A stretch of 64,000 nt of DNA from Desulfovibrio gilichinskyi (GCF_900177375.1 NZ_FWZU01000003.1:558001-622000); one strand, 5' to 3'. Shown: positions 17,797 through 27,194, numbered from the stretch's first letter. Notes: a model not told the origin generated them from the sequence alone. A program made the numbers and translations.

Positions 17797-18396
17797 TTAG
17801 TAAGGTATGAACCAACTCATTCCTTTCATTTTAGCAGGAATAGGGTTTGTCTTTGCTACGGGATTTGCCTTTTCCCAACAGTCCTGTTCCTGCTCTATCC
17901 ACTCTGGGCGGGAAAGGCGTATTGAGTTGCCTGTGTTGATGCTGTCATCATCACCGCTGAAATGCTGCAAAATAAGGCTTATATTGCCTAGATCGTCATT
18001 GAGTGACCATTTCCAGACTTTCAAAGTTCCAAAGGGGTTGCCTCTCCAGTCGTTTGGTTTTCCGAATCTTTTTTCAAGCATTGAATAAATTTTATCGAAA
18101 AAGTCACTGCTTCCGTCAGCATATTTTAATTTAAATCTTAAAATTATGTCCTTACGATTGCAGTCTCCGACAACAATGTATCCTCCGTTGTATCCTTCAA
18201 GGTCTTTAACTTCAATGCGCTTAATATATTCTTCCTGCCAAGGTGATCTGGCAGAGTCCAAATCCAGAATAGATCTTATTGAAGATAAATTTTGGCCTAA
18301 AGTAATTCCGGCAATTGAATTCGGTGCATTTGCGGCAAAACTGGAGTTTGCCATAAAAATAAGTAACGCAATGCTCAGCAAAAGTATTTTTTTCAT
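17797..18396 (-). CDS. Secreted protein of unknown function
   Basis: 199 residues. There is a clear Sec signal peptide (MKKILLLSIALLIFMANSSFAA, cleavage about residue 22); the mature part is about 177 residues. Visible features: SIAGITLGQNLSSIRSIL just after the signal, a KRIEVKDLEGYNGGYI strand pair, then RFGKPNDWRGNPFG and WKWSLNDD. The overall pattern is a small alpha/beta periplasmic domain. I recognise no family by eye. It lies 47 nt after the cyclic-nucleotide-binding gene and may share its transcript. Confidence 0.75.
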   Translation of the reverse strand: MKKILLLSIALLIFMANSSFAANAPNSIAGITLGQNLSSIRSILDLDSARSPWQEEYIKRIEVKDLEGYNGGYIVVGDCNRKDIILRFKLKYADGSSDFFDKIYSMLEKRFGKPNDWRGNPFGTLKVWKWSLNDDLGNISLILQHFSGDDDSINTGNSIRLSRPEWIEQEQDCWEKANPVAKTNPIPAKMKGMSWFIPY

Positions 18397-18443
18397 ATTA
18401 TAATTAGTCCTCCGGTAGCAGAATCAAGTGCGCTGGTTCTGTT

Positions 18444-18941
18444 TTAAATAAGTGTTAAGCCTATAGCAGATTTGCATCCTTCGCAGTTTATATCATACTT
18501 ACTAAGAAATCTTTCTTCTCTGCCACTTATTTTGTCAACTGCAGCTTTGAGAAATTTATTATTAATTTCAGGGAATTGCCCTCTAGCTTTTTCAAATTTA
18601 TCTTGAGTGAGGCGAATACAGACAGTGTCAGTAACCGCTTTAAGGGTAAAAAGTCTTTTGGACTCACCGATCAAAGTCAATGCTCCGACAAAATCATTTT
18701 CCTTAAATATTTGTACCGGCTTTTCAACATTATCTAAGAAAGCTTCCATTCGACCTTTAATAATGAAGTATGCTGATTTATCAATATCTCCGGTATTAAA
18801 TACGGTCGTACCCTGAGCGAAATTTTCGCGCACACAAAGGTAAGCCAGCAACTTCTGAGCTTCCAGTTCAAGCCCTGAAAAATATGCAACCTCTCTCACT
18901 ATCTCCAGATTTTCCTGATACTCACTTGTTTCAGCGCTCAT
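18444..18941 (-). CDS. Cyclic-nucleotide-binding domain protein (partner of ABC exporter)
   Basis: 165 residues, essentially one cNMP-binding beta barrel: ENFAQGTTVFNTGDIDKSAYFIIKG and NDFVGALTLIGESKRLFTLKAVTDT match the family strands. The phosphate-binding cassette is not well preserved (no clean GExA...RxA), so ligand binding is uncertain. There is no DNA-binding domain. The ATG lies 2 nt after the ABC exporter stop, so the pair is translationally linked; a regulatory or docking role on the transporter is an inference. It ends with CEGCKSAIGLTLI, an exposed CxxC. Confidence 0.82.
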   Translation of the reverse strand: MSAETSEYQENLEIVREVAYFSGLELEAQKLLAYLCVRENFAQGTTVFNTGDIDKSAYFIIKGRMEAFLDNVEKPVQIFKENDFVGALTLIGESKRLFTLKAVTDTVCIRLTQDKFEKARGQFPEINNKFLKAAVDKISGREERFLSKYDINCEGCKSAIGLTLI

Positions 18942-18943
18942 AG

Positions 18944-21439
18944 CTACTTTGCTCCATGTATTAGTTCGTAGAGAAGACCTTTCTTCGCGATTAATTCTTC
19001 GTAAGGTCCAATTTCCATAAGCTTACCGGCTTTCATAACGGCGACTTTGTCATAGTTCTTAATAGTATCAAGTCTATGTATTACCGAAATGAGCGTCGAT
19101 TTACCTTTCCATTTTGTTTCTAAAAGGTTTTGGATTCTGTTCTGTGAACGGTTGTCAAGAGCGGAAGTTGCTTCATCCATGATCATAATAGGTGGATTCT
19201 TGAGGAATGTCCGTGCTATTGCCAGCTTCTGTTTCTGTCCGCCTGAGAGCTTATCACCCTTAGTGCCGACCTCGAAATTCATTCCCAGTTCAACAACTGT
19301 TTCAAGCAGATCTGCTTCAATAAGAAGCTGAATCATACTTTGGTTGATAGCGTCCTGAATTTGCGGATGATCAGTTTTAGATTTTCCAAAAAGAATATTA
19401 TCCAAAATTGTTTGTGACGTGATGTATTCGGCTATTTTAAAGAAGTTGAAGGATTCAGGTTTCTCAACTGACGCTTTGTTAAAGAACTGCTGCCTTCCAT
19501 CAAGGATGAGTCCTTTCAACACTGTAGGCAGGGCAACAATTTTATGCTTTCCGGGTATAAAGTTAAGAGCAAGCTGGAGCAGCATCTCTTTATCAGTACC
19601 CTTGATTTCCTGTAATGTCTTGTCATCGAGTCTGCTTGCAAGTTGTTTGTAGCCGTCAAACTCTTCAGTCGGAATAGGGCTTTGCTCAAAGAAGATTTCT
19701 TCTTGAGGTACGTTACCCAAAATATCGACAGTTTGTTTAACTGTTTCCCGCCCAAGGCTCAGGAGAGGAATTTCAAGGTTGGCTTCTTTTAAAAAGTTGG
19801 TAAAGTATTCGTTTGTGGCAAGATTTTTGCCGGCAAAAAATTTACTGTTTGCAGAACCGAATATAATATTGCCTGCAACTGATGAGTAGTCGAGATATTT
19901 ACCTTCCTGATAAAATTCGACGTGATCAGCAAATTTTTCACCGAAATCTGAATGGAAGTTTTTACGAACTGACAGCAGTTGCTCGGACAATTCTTTTTCC
20001 TGTTCAGAATCTACGAGCGTATTCAGTCCGAATCTTAGAACATCAACAAAAATACCTGCCTGTTGAATGCTTTCAATCATATTGTCACGGCTAGGTGTTT
20101 TCTTTTCAGCGTCAGGATCTCCTTCCAGTACTGCGGCACATGAATAGAGCAGGTTATCCTTTATCGATCCTGAAAAAATGAATGGTTCCTGCGCAACAAT
20201 TCCCATATTATGGACCATATCCGCTTTAGTCAGATCATCAACTTCATATCCGTCGATTTTTACCGACCCTCCGGTATATTTATATAGCTGCGAGATACAT
20301 TGTGCCAGAGTACTTTTCCCGCTGCCGGAAAAACCGACAAGGGCAAGCTGTTCACCGGGTTTAAGCTTCAAGTTGATCTGTTTGAGCAGTTTAATGCCCC
20401 CTGAAACAGTAAATCCGAGGTTTTGAACATCAATGCTGCCGGTTAATTTGACTGGAGCTCTGCCTTCCGGTTCAAGCTTGAATTCAGGTTCACAGTCAAA
20501 ATATTCCATGACGCGCTCATAACGGACTGTTGCGTCATTATGAACCTGATAGAATTCCATAAGTTCTTTCCAAGGATCATAAATTTTTTCATAAGCTGAA
20601 AGGAAGGCAACGAGAGCACCAAGGTCGAATTTACCTTGAATTGCAAGATAACCACCGACAAGGAAAAGTAAAAATGGTCCAAGATTCTGAAAAAAGCTGT
20701 TGAGAACTTTGATTCCTTGTCTGTAAAGAATCCATGTAATCCTGATTCTGAAAAGGCGGTCAACAAAAGCACTGTATTTACGGTTTTCGATGCGGTATGA
20801 ACCGTTTCCGTGAATTTCATGTATTCCCGAAATTGTTTCGTTAATATGGCTGCTGAGATTACGGGTGGTGTCGACCCTTTGTTTATTGGCAGTGTTTGAT
20901 TTTTTTTGCAGCTTAGGGACTAAATATATGACAACCGGATATAGTGCGATTGAAATGGCAGCCATGGTCGCATTAAGATAAAACAGGTACGTTGCAAATG
21001 TTACCAGTGTCAGGATATTCGTAACTGGAACTGCGATTGACTGTCCTACATATTCACCGGCCGGAGCAAGTTCTGTAACCAGCGAGGAAACGACCATACC
21101 GGGATTTGCCTTTCTGAAATATCCAAGGGGTAATGTCAGAATATGGGCGTAGAGCTCTTTTCGCATTTTAGCCAGAGTTTCCTGGCCTATGTAAGTCTGC
21201 AGGTACGTAATTGCATACTTTAACAGGCTGGCACCCACAACAGCTATTATGTAAAAGCTGCAGTATCGGATAAGTAAATCTACTTTCCGCATGCTGATGG
21301 CTTGGTTGATAATTAACTTTTGCATTTCCAGCGGAACTACTCGCGTTGCAACTGTGACTAAAATTATAGCCAGTAATATGAGTTGCAATTTTAGATTGCT
21401 CGTCTTTACCCAATACATAAGGGGGCGTTTCGTGATCAT
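18944..21439 (-). CDS. ABC exporter (permease-ATPase) with a long insertion in the ATPase domain
   Basis: 831 residues from the ATG at 21439 (AAGGAG 9 nt before); a TTG at 21463 is a possible alternative start. Six-helix exporter domain at about 15-300. ATPase: Walker A GFSGSGKST 369-377, Q-loop Q417, signature LSGGQ 731-735, Walker B IMIMDE 751-756, H-loop H788. Normally Q-loop and signature lie about 85 residues apart; here they are about 313 apart, so some 230 residues are inserted. Motifs of the post-Q-loop type recur three times: GSIKDNLLY at 424, SVAGNIIFG at 519 and TILDNILFG at 677. It is first in a unit with a cNMP-binding protein 2 nt downstream. The substrate is unknown. Confidence 0.88.
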   Translation of the reverse strand: MITKRPLMYWVKTSNLKLQLILLAIILVTVATRVVPLEMQKLIINQAISMRKVDLLIRYCSFYIIAVVGASLLKYAITYLQTYIGQETLAKMRKELYAHILTLPLGYFRKANPGMVVSSLVTELAPAGEYVGQSIAVPVTNILTLVTFATYLFYLNATMAAISIALYPVVIYLVPKLQKKSNTANKQRVDTTRNLSSHINETISGIHEIHGNGSYRIENRKYSAFVDRLFRIRITWILYRQGIKVLNSFFQNLGPFLLFLVGGYLAIQGKFDLGALVAFLSAYEKIYDPWKELMEFYQVHNDATVRYERVMEYFDCEPEFKLEPEGRAPVKLTGSIDVQNLGFTVSGGIKLLKQINLKLKPGEQLALVGFSGSGKSTLAQCISQLYKYTGGSVKIDGYEVDDLTKADMVHNMGIVAQEPFIFSGSIKDNLLYSCAAVLEGDPDAEKKTPSRDNMIESIQQAGIFVDVLRFGLNTLVDSEQEKELSEQLLSVRKNFHSDFGEKFADHVEFYQEGKYLDYSSVAGNIIFGSANSKFFAGKNLATNEYFTNFLKEANLEIPLLSLGRETVKQTVDILGNVPQEEIFFEQSPIPTEEFDGYKQLASRLDDKTLQEIKGTDKEMLLQLALNFIPGKHKIVALPTVLKGLILDGRQQFFNKASVEKPESFNFFKIAEYITSQTILDNILFGKSKTDHPQIQDAINQSMIQLLIEADLLETVVELGMNFEVGTKGDKLSGGQKQKLAIARTFLKNPPIMIMDEATSALDNRSQNRIQNLLETKWKGKSTLISVIHRLDTIKNYDKVAVMKAGKLMEIGPYEELIAKKGLLYELIHGAK

Positions 21440-21741
21440 CAAAAGGGGCTCCTTTGGTCTCAATGTAGTAAACTCCTAAGTAAAAAACGAAGATACACAA
21501 CGAGAAAATCAAACAAGTTCATGTAAGATTAAATGCTAAAATATGTTGATGAAAAAAGCGTTAAATGATTACGTAATATTTAAAAATAAATATATTTTGT
21601 TTCCTTGAATATAACTTAATAAGTAAACGTTACATGGGGATAATTTATACCTTTTTGTTGACGTGGGAACAAGGGTTTTCTAACCTAATTCCAGTCAAAT
21701 TGTTTTTTTATCTATTTTGGAGAAAAACAGAGGATAAGGAT

Positions 21742-22185
21742 TTGGTTACTAATCTGCAGTCGCTGACTAGCGATGAAAAAAAATATTCTTTTACGTTAAA
21801 AGCTGACCTTGCTGAGCTAAAAGTCCTTGCGGAAAAAATTGAGAACTTCGGTGAAGAAAATAGGATACCGGAGAAGAATCTTTTTGAGGTTAATTTAGTT
21901 CTGGATGAACTATTTACAAACCTTGTAAGTTATGGATGTTTCTCTGATTCGCATTTTTTTGAGATAATGCTTCGTTTAAAAGACGGGGTTATGTTTATTG
22001 AGATAATGGATGACGGGAAACCTTTTAATCCACTTGATACGCCTGAACCTGAAATTCACTGCGATTGTGATGAAAGAAAAATCGGTGGATTAGGTATCCA
22101 TTTTATGCGTAAAATGATGGATGGTATTGAGTATCGTCTGGATGACGGAAAGAATAGATTAAAGTTGACCAAAATAATTCATTAG
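21742..22185 (+). CDS. Serine-kinase-type anti-sigma factor (HATPase_c, RsbW-like)
   Basis: About 147 residues if started at the TTG at 21742 (GAGGAT 7 nt before). The ORF can also begin at an ATG at 21634, giving 183 residues, but that start has no ribosome site and adds a hydrophobic stretch atypical for the family. The ATPase has ENRIPEKNLFEVNLVLDELFTNLVSYG (N box), MDDGKPFNPL (G1) and IGGLGIHFMRKMMD (G2). Such proteins phosphorylate a STAS-domain antagonist; one is encoded 67 bp downstream, so the two form a partner-switching module. The sigma factor or other target is not in view. Cytoplasmic. Confidence 0.82.
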   Translation: MVTNLQSLTSDEKKYSFTLKADLAELKVLAEKIENFGEENRIPEKNLFEVNLVLDELFTNLVSYGCFSDSHFFEIMLRLKDGVMFIEIMDDGKPFNPLDTPEPEIHCDCDERKIGGLGIHFMRKMMDGIEYRLDDGKNRLKLTKIIH

Positions 22186-22252
22186 TTTTATTGTAAAAAA
22201 GAAATTTTGTCGTCTGCTGGGCGGATATAATTATCATAAATCGGAGGATAAG

Positions 22253-22591
22253 ATGGGCTTGGAAGTTGGTGAAAACAAAAACGGTGGTGTGATTATTTTT
22301 GCGCTGAAAGGAAGGCTTGACTCCAACACCTCTAATGATTTTGAAGAACGTCTTCTGTGTTCCATACAGGGCGGAGAGACAAAGATTATTTTAGATTTTG
22401 AAAATCTTGAGTATATTTCAAGTGCCGGTCTTCGTGTGCTTCTAAAGGCTGCAAGAGAGCTTAAGGGCGGAGATGGCAAGCTTTTACTTTGCTCGCTTAA
22501 AGATTATATCCGTGAAGTTTTTGATCTGTCCGGCTTTGTATCATTTTTGCCTATTTTTAATACAAAGGAAGAATGCATTTCGTCGTTTTAA
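22253..22591 (+). CDS. STAS-domain anti-sigma factor antagonist
   Basis: 112 residues, a single STAS domain. The phosphorylation loop is intact: LDFENLEYISSAGLRVLLKA, with the S-S-A-G serine pair. AAATCGGAGGATAAG precedes the ATG. Its phosphorylation state is presumably set by the adjacent RsbW-like kinase, freeing or trapping that kinase for another partner. A terminator at 22665 follows. Confidence 0.92.
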   Translation: MGLEVGENKNGGVIIFALKGRLDSNTSNDFEERLLCSIQGGETKIILDFENLEYISSAGLRVLLKAARELKGGDGKLLLCSLKDYIREVFDLSGFVSFLPIFNTKEECISSF

Positions 22592-22664
22592 ATAGTGATT
22601 TTATGTTTTTCAGGGTTCAAGATTTTTATTGGAACATCCATTGTAATAGATTGTAAGCCTAAAC

Positions 22665-22709
22665 AAAAAGTCCTCTTATCGGTAGTCAGTTCGATGAGAG
22701 GACCTTTTT
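22665..22709. terminator. Bidirectional terminator between STAS and MscS-type genes
   Basis: GTCCTCTTATCG (22670-22681) pairs with CGATGAGAGGAC (22692-22703) with one mismatch; A-run before, T-run after. It serves two convergent genes. Confidence 0.88.
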
Positions 22710-22716
22710 TATTGTC

Positions 22717-25257
22717 TTATTGCGGTTTCTCTCTTTCCAGCTTCAGCAGGTTTCTATGTCTGCGCAGAGCCGCCGCTTTAAAGTATCTGCTACTGTCTCT
22801 TCTTTTTTCTTTCAAAGCTTCACGCTGCGCGTTTATTTGCGCTGCTTCATCTCCTTTGGGTTTGTATTTAACTTTAATGCCGCGGAAAGCTATAGTAATT
22901 TTCTTATCCTGCAGAGCCTGATCCAGATTATCAACAATTTCTGATTCCGTTGGATATTGGTCTTCAAAGTTTCGCACCCAAAAATAAATTTCAAATTCAA
23001 GTCCAAAGTTGCCGAATCTTTTGAAAAGAATGCTTGGTTCAGGTTCACTCATAACTTTAGGGTGATCTCTTACCGTCTTAAGCATTATTTTTTTAGCTTT
23101 TTCAATTTTTGATCCGGGAACAAGAGTTATAGGTATGGCGACTCTGATGCGGGAATCACGGAAATTAAGGTTTACAATTTCACCCTTTAAAAAACTTGAG
23201 TTCGGAATTATTACCATACTGTTATCAAGCGCGCGCATGGTGGTGTTTCTTATAGAAACGTCTTCAACCCGGCCGATTATTTTATTGCGTTGCAGAATGT
23301 CTCCCTTCTTAATCGACCCGCCGAAGAGAATGATAAGTCCGCTTACAAAGTTGCTGACTATGTCTTTAAGTCCGAAGCCGATACCGATGGAAAGTCCGCT
23401 TGCAATCCATGTAAGGGTCGCCATAGGTATCCCGAGTAGATACAGTGAAGATAGAATGAAGAATACCCATACCAGATATGATCCGATTGTAGAAAATGTA
23501 TGAGCCAAGGCTGATTCCATTTTGCGTCCGGCAATAGACGTTGTTGAAACCACGGTTTTCAACCAGAAAAGGATAAGTCTGGAAGTGAAAAAAAGTATCA
23601 GTATATAAAACAGGCTCTTAATGGAAATGGCTGCGCCTGCAATTTTAATATCCATATGTCTGAATACAAATTTTGCGAACGGAATTCCGCCCATATAAGC
23701 CGTTGCCCATGCAATAAAGAAAAATATTATAACTGAAATTGACAGTGGATACATCAGCTGGATCATATGATTATGCTGACTGTTGTTTATAGCTGAATCT
23801 TCATTAATCGGAGGTACTCTTCCTGTTTCCGGTCCTGGTTCATATTTGCTTTCAGATTCATTTTCTATTCGTATCTGTTCCGTTTGGACTACAGACGGTT
23901 CGGATGTGACCATGATTGTTTTAAGCGCATTACATATCTGGAGCGTTACGAGAAACAGGAACCAGAGTTGTGTAGACATCATAGCCTGCGTACCTAATCC
24001 GAATAAGGTAAGCACAGAACATAAGGCCAAAATATACATCGTTATTTTTGATGTAGTTTTTGTTATTTTAAGGGATTGCTTTTTACGGTTCTCACGGATC
24101 ACGACTAAGGCAATGAGGCTGAAGAAAATCCATATTGTTCCTATACACTCGACGGGGATAGTAAGCATATGCAATATGTCGCCTGCTGTCATAAGACACC
24201 AGAGAGTAAACATAGGAGAGTGCATCAACTTAGCCGGCTTGGTTTTTTCATTGGCCCATAAAAAATTACGCGCGCAAATAATGATGCCCAAAGTTATGAG
24301 CTCAGACCAGACCAGTCCTGTGATCTGGTTTGAGGTAAAAAGAGTGACCTGCCGTGCTATGAAAATTCCTGCTCCTAGCGACAACATGATCAGGCCGAAA
24401 TTGTACGCAGACATTGAGTGGTTAGCGAATATTGATCGTTTCAGCAGGATTTTCACTGCCTGACGGAGAAATATCCAGCAGGCAAATGCGATTATTGCCA
24501 TATAGGTCATGAAATTTGTCCAGTTGACCCATACAAATAGAGGATAGTAAAATTTTGAATGGCCTTGCTGCCACTCTTCGAATGCGTAGGAAATATCTTG
24601 CCAGTTGGTGGAATCCAACAGCGATGGTCCTTCTTGGAAGTAAAAACTTTCCATAGAACCTGCATAATATTTCGTAGTTATTTTTTTGTTCTGAGAAATT
24701 TCATTAATGGTTTCATCTGCGTGGGTAAGGGCTACATCCAGTTCTTTTTTTATGACGCTGGAGAGATTACGTATTTGCTTAAAGCTGTCTATTGTTTTGG
24801 TCAGAAGTTCTTTTTTTACATTAAGTTCAAGGCTGTTTTCAATATTAAGTTCTGATAGAAGATCAATATCTTTTTTGATCTTTTTTAGGCGGTTTTTTTC
24901 AACAAGGAGATCTTTTTTAGCATATAATACATAATCTTTTAGATCTTCAAGTTGCAGCAGTATCGTTCTGTATGACCACGGGGTTTGCTTTGCCAGTCCC
25001 CTGAGAAGTTTTAACTGATCAAGTCTGTCTTTTGCTTTAAAAATGCGATGATCAAAAATCTCGAGCATTTCAGGAAGTTTCTTTTGCAAATTTTGAACGG
25101 CGGTGTTTTGTTCATTAATATCATGCTCAATACCTTCAAGCATGTAAGTCCATGTTTGTTTTGTTGATTCAGCGTGTACTTCGTTTATTAAAGATACATA
25201 TAAAAGCGATATGACAATAAGAACGAGAGTAATTGTATTTTTTTTGTATGTAGTCAT
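22717..25257 (-). CDS. Large mechanosensitive channel, MscS/MscK type
   Basis: 846 residues. Signal peptide at about 1-29. A periplasmic coiled-coil region runs from about 30 to 215 (many heptad-like Leu/Lys/Asp). A series of membrane helices spans about 245-450, then a linker rich in E/P, then the MscS core at about 560-800 with pore helix TM3 (GLSIGIGFGLKDIVSNFVSGL) and the beta domain (GDILQRNKIIGRVEDVSIRNTTMRALDN). It ends in a basic helical tail. It belongs to the large MscK/MscM-like group rather than simple MscS. It releases solutes under hypo-osmotic shock, in the inner membrane. Monocistronic. Confidence 0.9.
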   Translation of the reverse strand: MTTYKKNTITLVLIVISLLYVSLINEVHAESTKQTWTYMLEGIEHDINEQNTAVQNLQKKLPEMLEIFDHRIFKAKDRLDQLKLLRGLAKQTPWSYRTILLQLEDLKDYVLYAKKDLLVEKNRLKKIKKDIDLLSELNIENSLELNVKKELLTKTIDSFKQIRNLSSVIKKELDVALTHADETINEISQNKKITTKYYAGSMESFYFQEGPSLLDSTNWQDISYAFEEWQQGHSKFYYPLFVWVNWTNFMTYMAIIAFACWIFLRQAVKILLKRSIFANHSMSAYNFGLIMLSLGAGIFIARQVTLFTSNQITGLVWSELITLGIIICARNFLWANEKTKPAKLMHSPMFTLWCLMTAGDILHMLTIPVECIGTIWIFFSLIALVVIRENRKKQSLKITKTTSKITMYILALCSVLTLFGLGTQAMMSTQLWFLFLVTLQICNALKTIMVTSEPSVVQTEQIRIENESESKYEPGPETGRVPPINEDSAINNSQHNHMIQLMYPLSISVIIFFFIAWATAYMGGIPFAKFVFRHMDIKIAGAAISIKSLFYILILFFTSRLILFWLKTVVSTTSIAGRKMESALAHTFSTIGSYLVWVFFILSSLYLLGIPMATLTWIASGLSIGIGFGLKDIVSNFVSGLIILFGGSIKKGDILQRNKIIGRVEDVSIRNTTMRALDNSMVIIPNSSFLKGEIVNLNFRDSRIRVAIPITLVPGSKIEKAKKIMLKTVRDHPKVMSEPEPSILFKRFGNFGLEFEIYFWVRNFEDQYPTESEIVDNLDQALQDKKITIAFRGIKVKYKPKGDEAAQINAQREALKEKRRDSSRYFKAAALRRHRNLLKLEREKPQ

Positions 25258-25567
25258 TATGGTCTCCGGAGCTTGACAAGTCCGGCATGTTTACGTTTAA
25301 GAATGTTAATCCGCTGATTTTTTTAATTTGTAAGATTTGAAGTGATTTTAAGATAATATTCACTTTGTTTTATATCCGACATCCTATTTTAAATTAAATA
25401 ATCCCGACATGCTTTTCTTTGGTAAGAACGGCTCTTCATCCTTCTAAACCTAAATATAAGTGCTCTATGTCTGTATTCAGCGTAATTCTATGTTAATGAA
25501 AAAGTCTAGGTGTTTGTGAATCATAGAGAAAGTATTGTATTTTAGTATACAATAAGCGGGAGTTTTC
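25258..25567. promoter_or_regulatory. 310-bp divergent intergenic region mscK-like / aroL
   Basis: No gene-like frame. It must hold both promoters. The only strong element I see is the inverted repeat at 25533-25554 just before aroL. Confidence 0.5.
25533..25554. promoter_or_regulatory. Perfect 8-6-8 inverted repeat before aroL
   Basis: TATTGTAT, spacer TTTAGT, ATACAATA. It ends 13 nt before the aroL GTG and overlaps a likely -10 region (TATACA/TACAAT). Either an operator or a 5' hairpin. Confidence 0.45.
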
Positions 25568-26098
25568 GTGAATAATATTTTTCTTGTCGGGCCACGAGCA
25601 TGCGGTAAAACTACTGTGGGCAGGATAGTAGCAAATAAGTTGCAGCTTAATTTTTTTGATAGTGATGCACTTATCGCCCAGAAGGCCGGATGTGAAATTT
25701 CAAAGTTTGTAAAAGCGAACGGATGGGACGCATTTCGTGACCTTGAAGTGGATATTTTAAAAGAATTGTCAGAAACTGAAAGATCTGTTGTTTCCTGCGG
25801 AGGCGGGATTGTCGTCCGCAACGAAAATTATAAAATTTTGAAAGAAGGGTTCACGGTTTATTTAAAAACAGATGTTGAAACATTGGTTAAGCGTCTATCC
25901 GCAAATCCTGCACATGGACAGAGACCTTCTTTAACAGGAAAATCTTTGACGGAAGAAGTCCGTGAAATTCTGGAAACTCGCGAAGAGTTGTATTCAGGCT
26001 GTGCGACAGTAATTGTGAGCGGAGAAGGAAAGCTTCAGGATATCTGTGAAGAAATTGCCGGTGCATTTAAAAGCATTGAAAATGGAGACAATAAATAA
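25568..26098 (+). CDS. aroL: Shikimate kinase
   Basis: 176 residues from a GTG (GGGAG 5 nt before). Walker A GPRACGKTT at 8-16 is more AroL- than AroK-like; the shikimate-binding acidic pair is in FDSDAL; WDAFRDLE and CGGGIV supply the shikimate arginine and glycine loop; the LID region is near GQRPSLTG. It phosphorylates shikimate at O-3 with ATP, step five of the chorismate pathway. The stop overlaps the aroC start (TAATG), so the two enzymes are translationally coupled. Confidence 0.94.
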   Translation: MNNIFLVGPRACGKTTVGRIVANKLQLNFFDSDALIAQKAGCEISKFVKANGWDAFRDLEVDILKELSETERSVVSCGGGIVVRNENYKILKEGFTVYLKTDVETLVKRLSANPAHGQRPSLTGKSLTEEVREILETREELYSGCATVIVSGEGKLQDICEEIAGAFKSIENGDNK

Positions 26099-27150
26099 TG
26101 AGTGGAAACACATTCGGCAATCTTTTTAAAGTTGTCACATATGGCGAGTCGCACGGTATCGGTCTTGGCGGAGTTATTGACGGATGCCCCGCTGGGATTG
26201 AACTTAACGAGGGTATTATTCAATTAGAACTGGATCGCCGCAAACCCGGTTCCGGTATTGCCGGAACGGCCCGTAAGGAAGCTGATAAAGTTAAAATTTT
26301 ATCCGGTGTTTTTGAAGGCAGAACCACTGGAACATCAATCGGTTTTCACATTGAGAATACAGACCAGCGTTCCAGAGATTATTCAAAGATAATGAATGTA
26401 TACAGGCCGGGGCATGCCGACCTGACTTATGATGCGAAGTATGGCGTCAGAGATTATCGCGGCGGAGGCAGGTCTTCGGGCAGAGAAACTGTTTCACGGG
26501 TAGCCGCCGGAGCTGTTGCACAGGAGTTACTGCGTCTTGAAGGTATAACCTGCAATGCATATACCGTTCGGATCGGAGGCATTGATGCTGATATTAAAGA
26601 CCCTGAAAATGCATATGAAAGACTTTTTTTCAGTCCTGACGAAGATGTTCTTGAAAAGTGGGAAAAACGTATAAAGGAAGTGCGGTCTGACGGAGACACT
26701 TTGGGCGGAGTTGTTGAAGTCTGTATCAAGGGCGTACCGGCAGGGCTCGGTGAACCTGTGTTCGATAAGCTTGATGCAAGGCTTGCATATGCTCTGATGT
26801 CCGTCGGCGCAGTTAAGGGGGTCGAAATAGGTTCAGGCTGTTCTTCTGCGGACGCGCTTGGCAGTGAGAATAATGATTTTATCAGCGAAAAAGGATTTCT
26901 TTCCAACAATGCCGGTGGAATCCTCGGCGGTATTTCAAGCGGGCAGGATATAGTTGTAAGGGCTTATGTTAAGCCTATTCCATCGATCAGCAAAGAACAG
27001 CAGACTGTTGATAGCGAAGGAAAGTCAACTGAGATTAAAATAGGCGGCAGGCACGATATCTGTGCAATTCCGCGCATTGTTCCAGTGCTTAAGGCTATGG
27101 CAATGCTGACCGTTGCGGATTACCTGCTCTTGCAGCGCAGAATGAAGTGA
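26098..27150 (+). CDS. aroC: Chorismate synthase
   Basis: 350 residues, the usual size. Signature regions: GESHGIGLGGVIDGCPAG near residue 16, RRKPGSGIAGTARKE near 47, GHADLTYDAKYGVRDYRGGGRSS near 105-130, and the C-terminal GRHDICAIPRIVPVLKAM. It uses reduced FMN to convert EPSP to chorismate. Coupled to aroL by a 1-nt overlap; followed by a terminator at 27155. Confidence 0.97.
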   Translation: MSGNTFGNLFKVVTYGESHGIGLGGVIDGCPAGIELNEGIIQLELDRRKPGSGIAGTARKEADKVKILSGVFEGRTTGTSIGFHIENTDQRSRDYSKIMNVYRPGHADLTYDAKYGVRDYRGGGRSSGRETVSRVAAGAVAQELLRLEGITCNAYTVRIGGIDADIKDPENAYERLFFSPDEDVLEKWEKRIKEVRSDGDTLGGVVEVCIKGVPAGLGEPVFDKLDARLAYALMSVGAVKGVEIGSGCSSADALGSENNDFISEKGFLSNNAGGILGGISSGQDIVVRAYVKPIPSISKEQQTVDSEGKSTEIKIGGRHDICAIPRIVPVLKAMAMLTVADYLLLQRRMK

Positions 27151-27154
27151 TTTT

Positions 27155-27194
27155 CACAGGGAGCAAAAGGATGGTTTATGCCCCCTGTGTTTTT
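27155..27194 (+). terminator. Terminator after aroC
   Basis: CACAGGGAGCA (27155-27165) pairs with TGCCCCCTGTG (27179-27189), one mismatch, then TTTTT. Confidence 0.8.
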
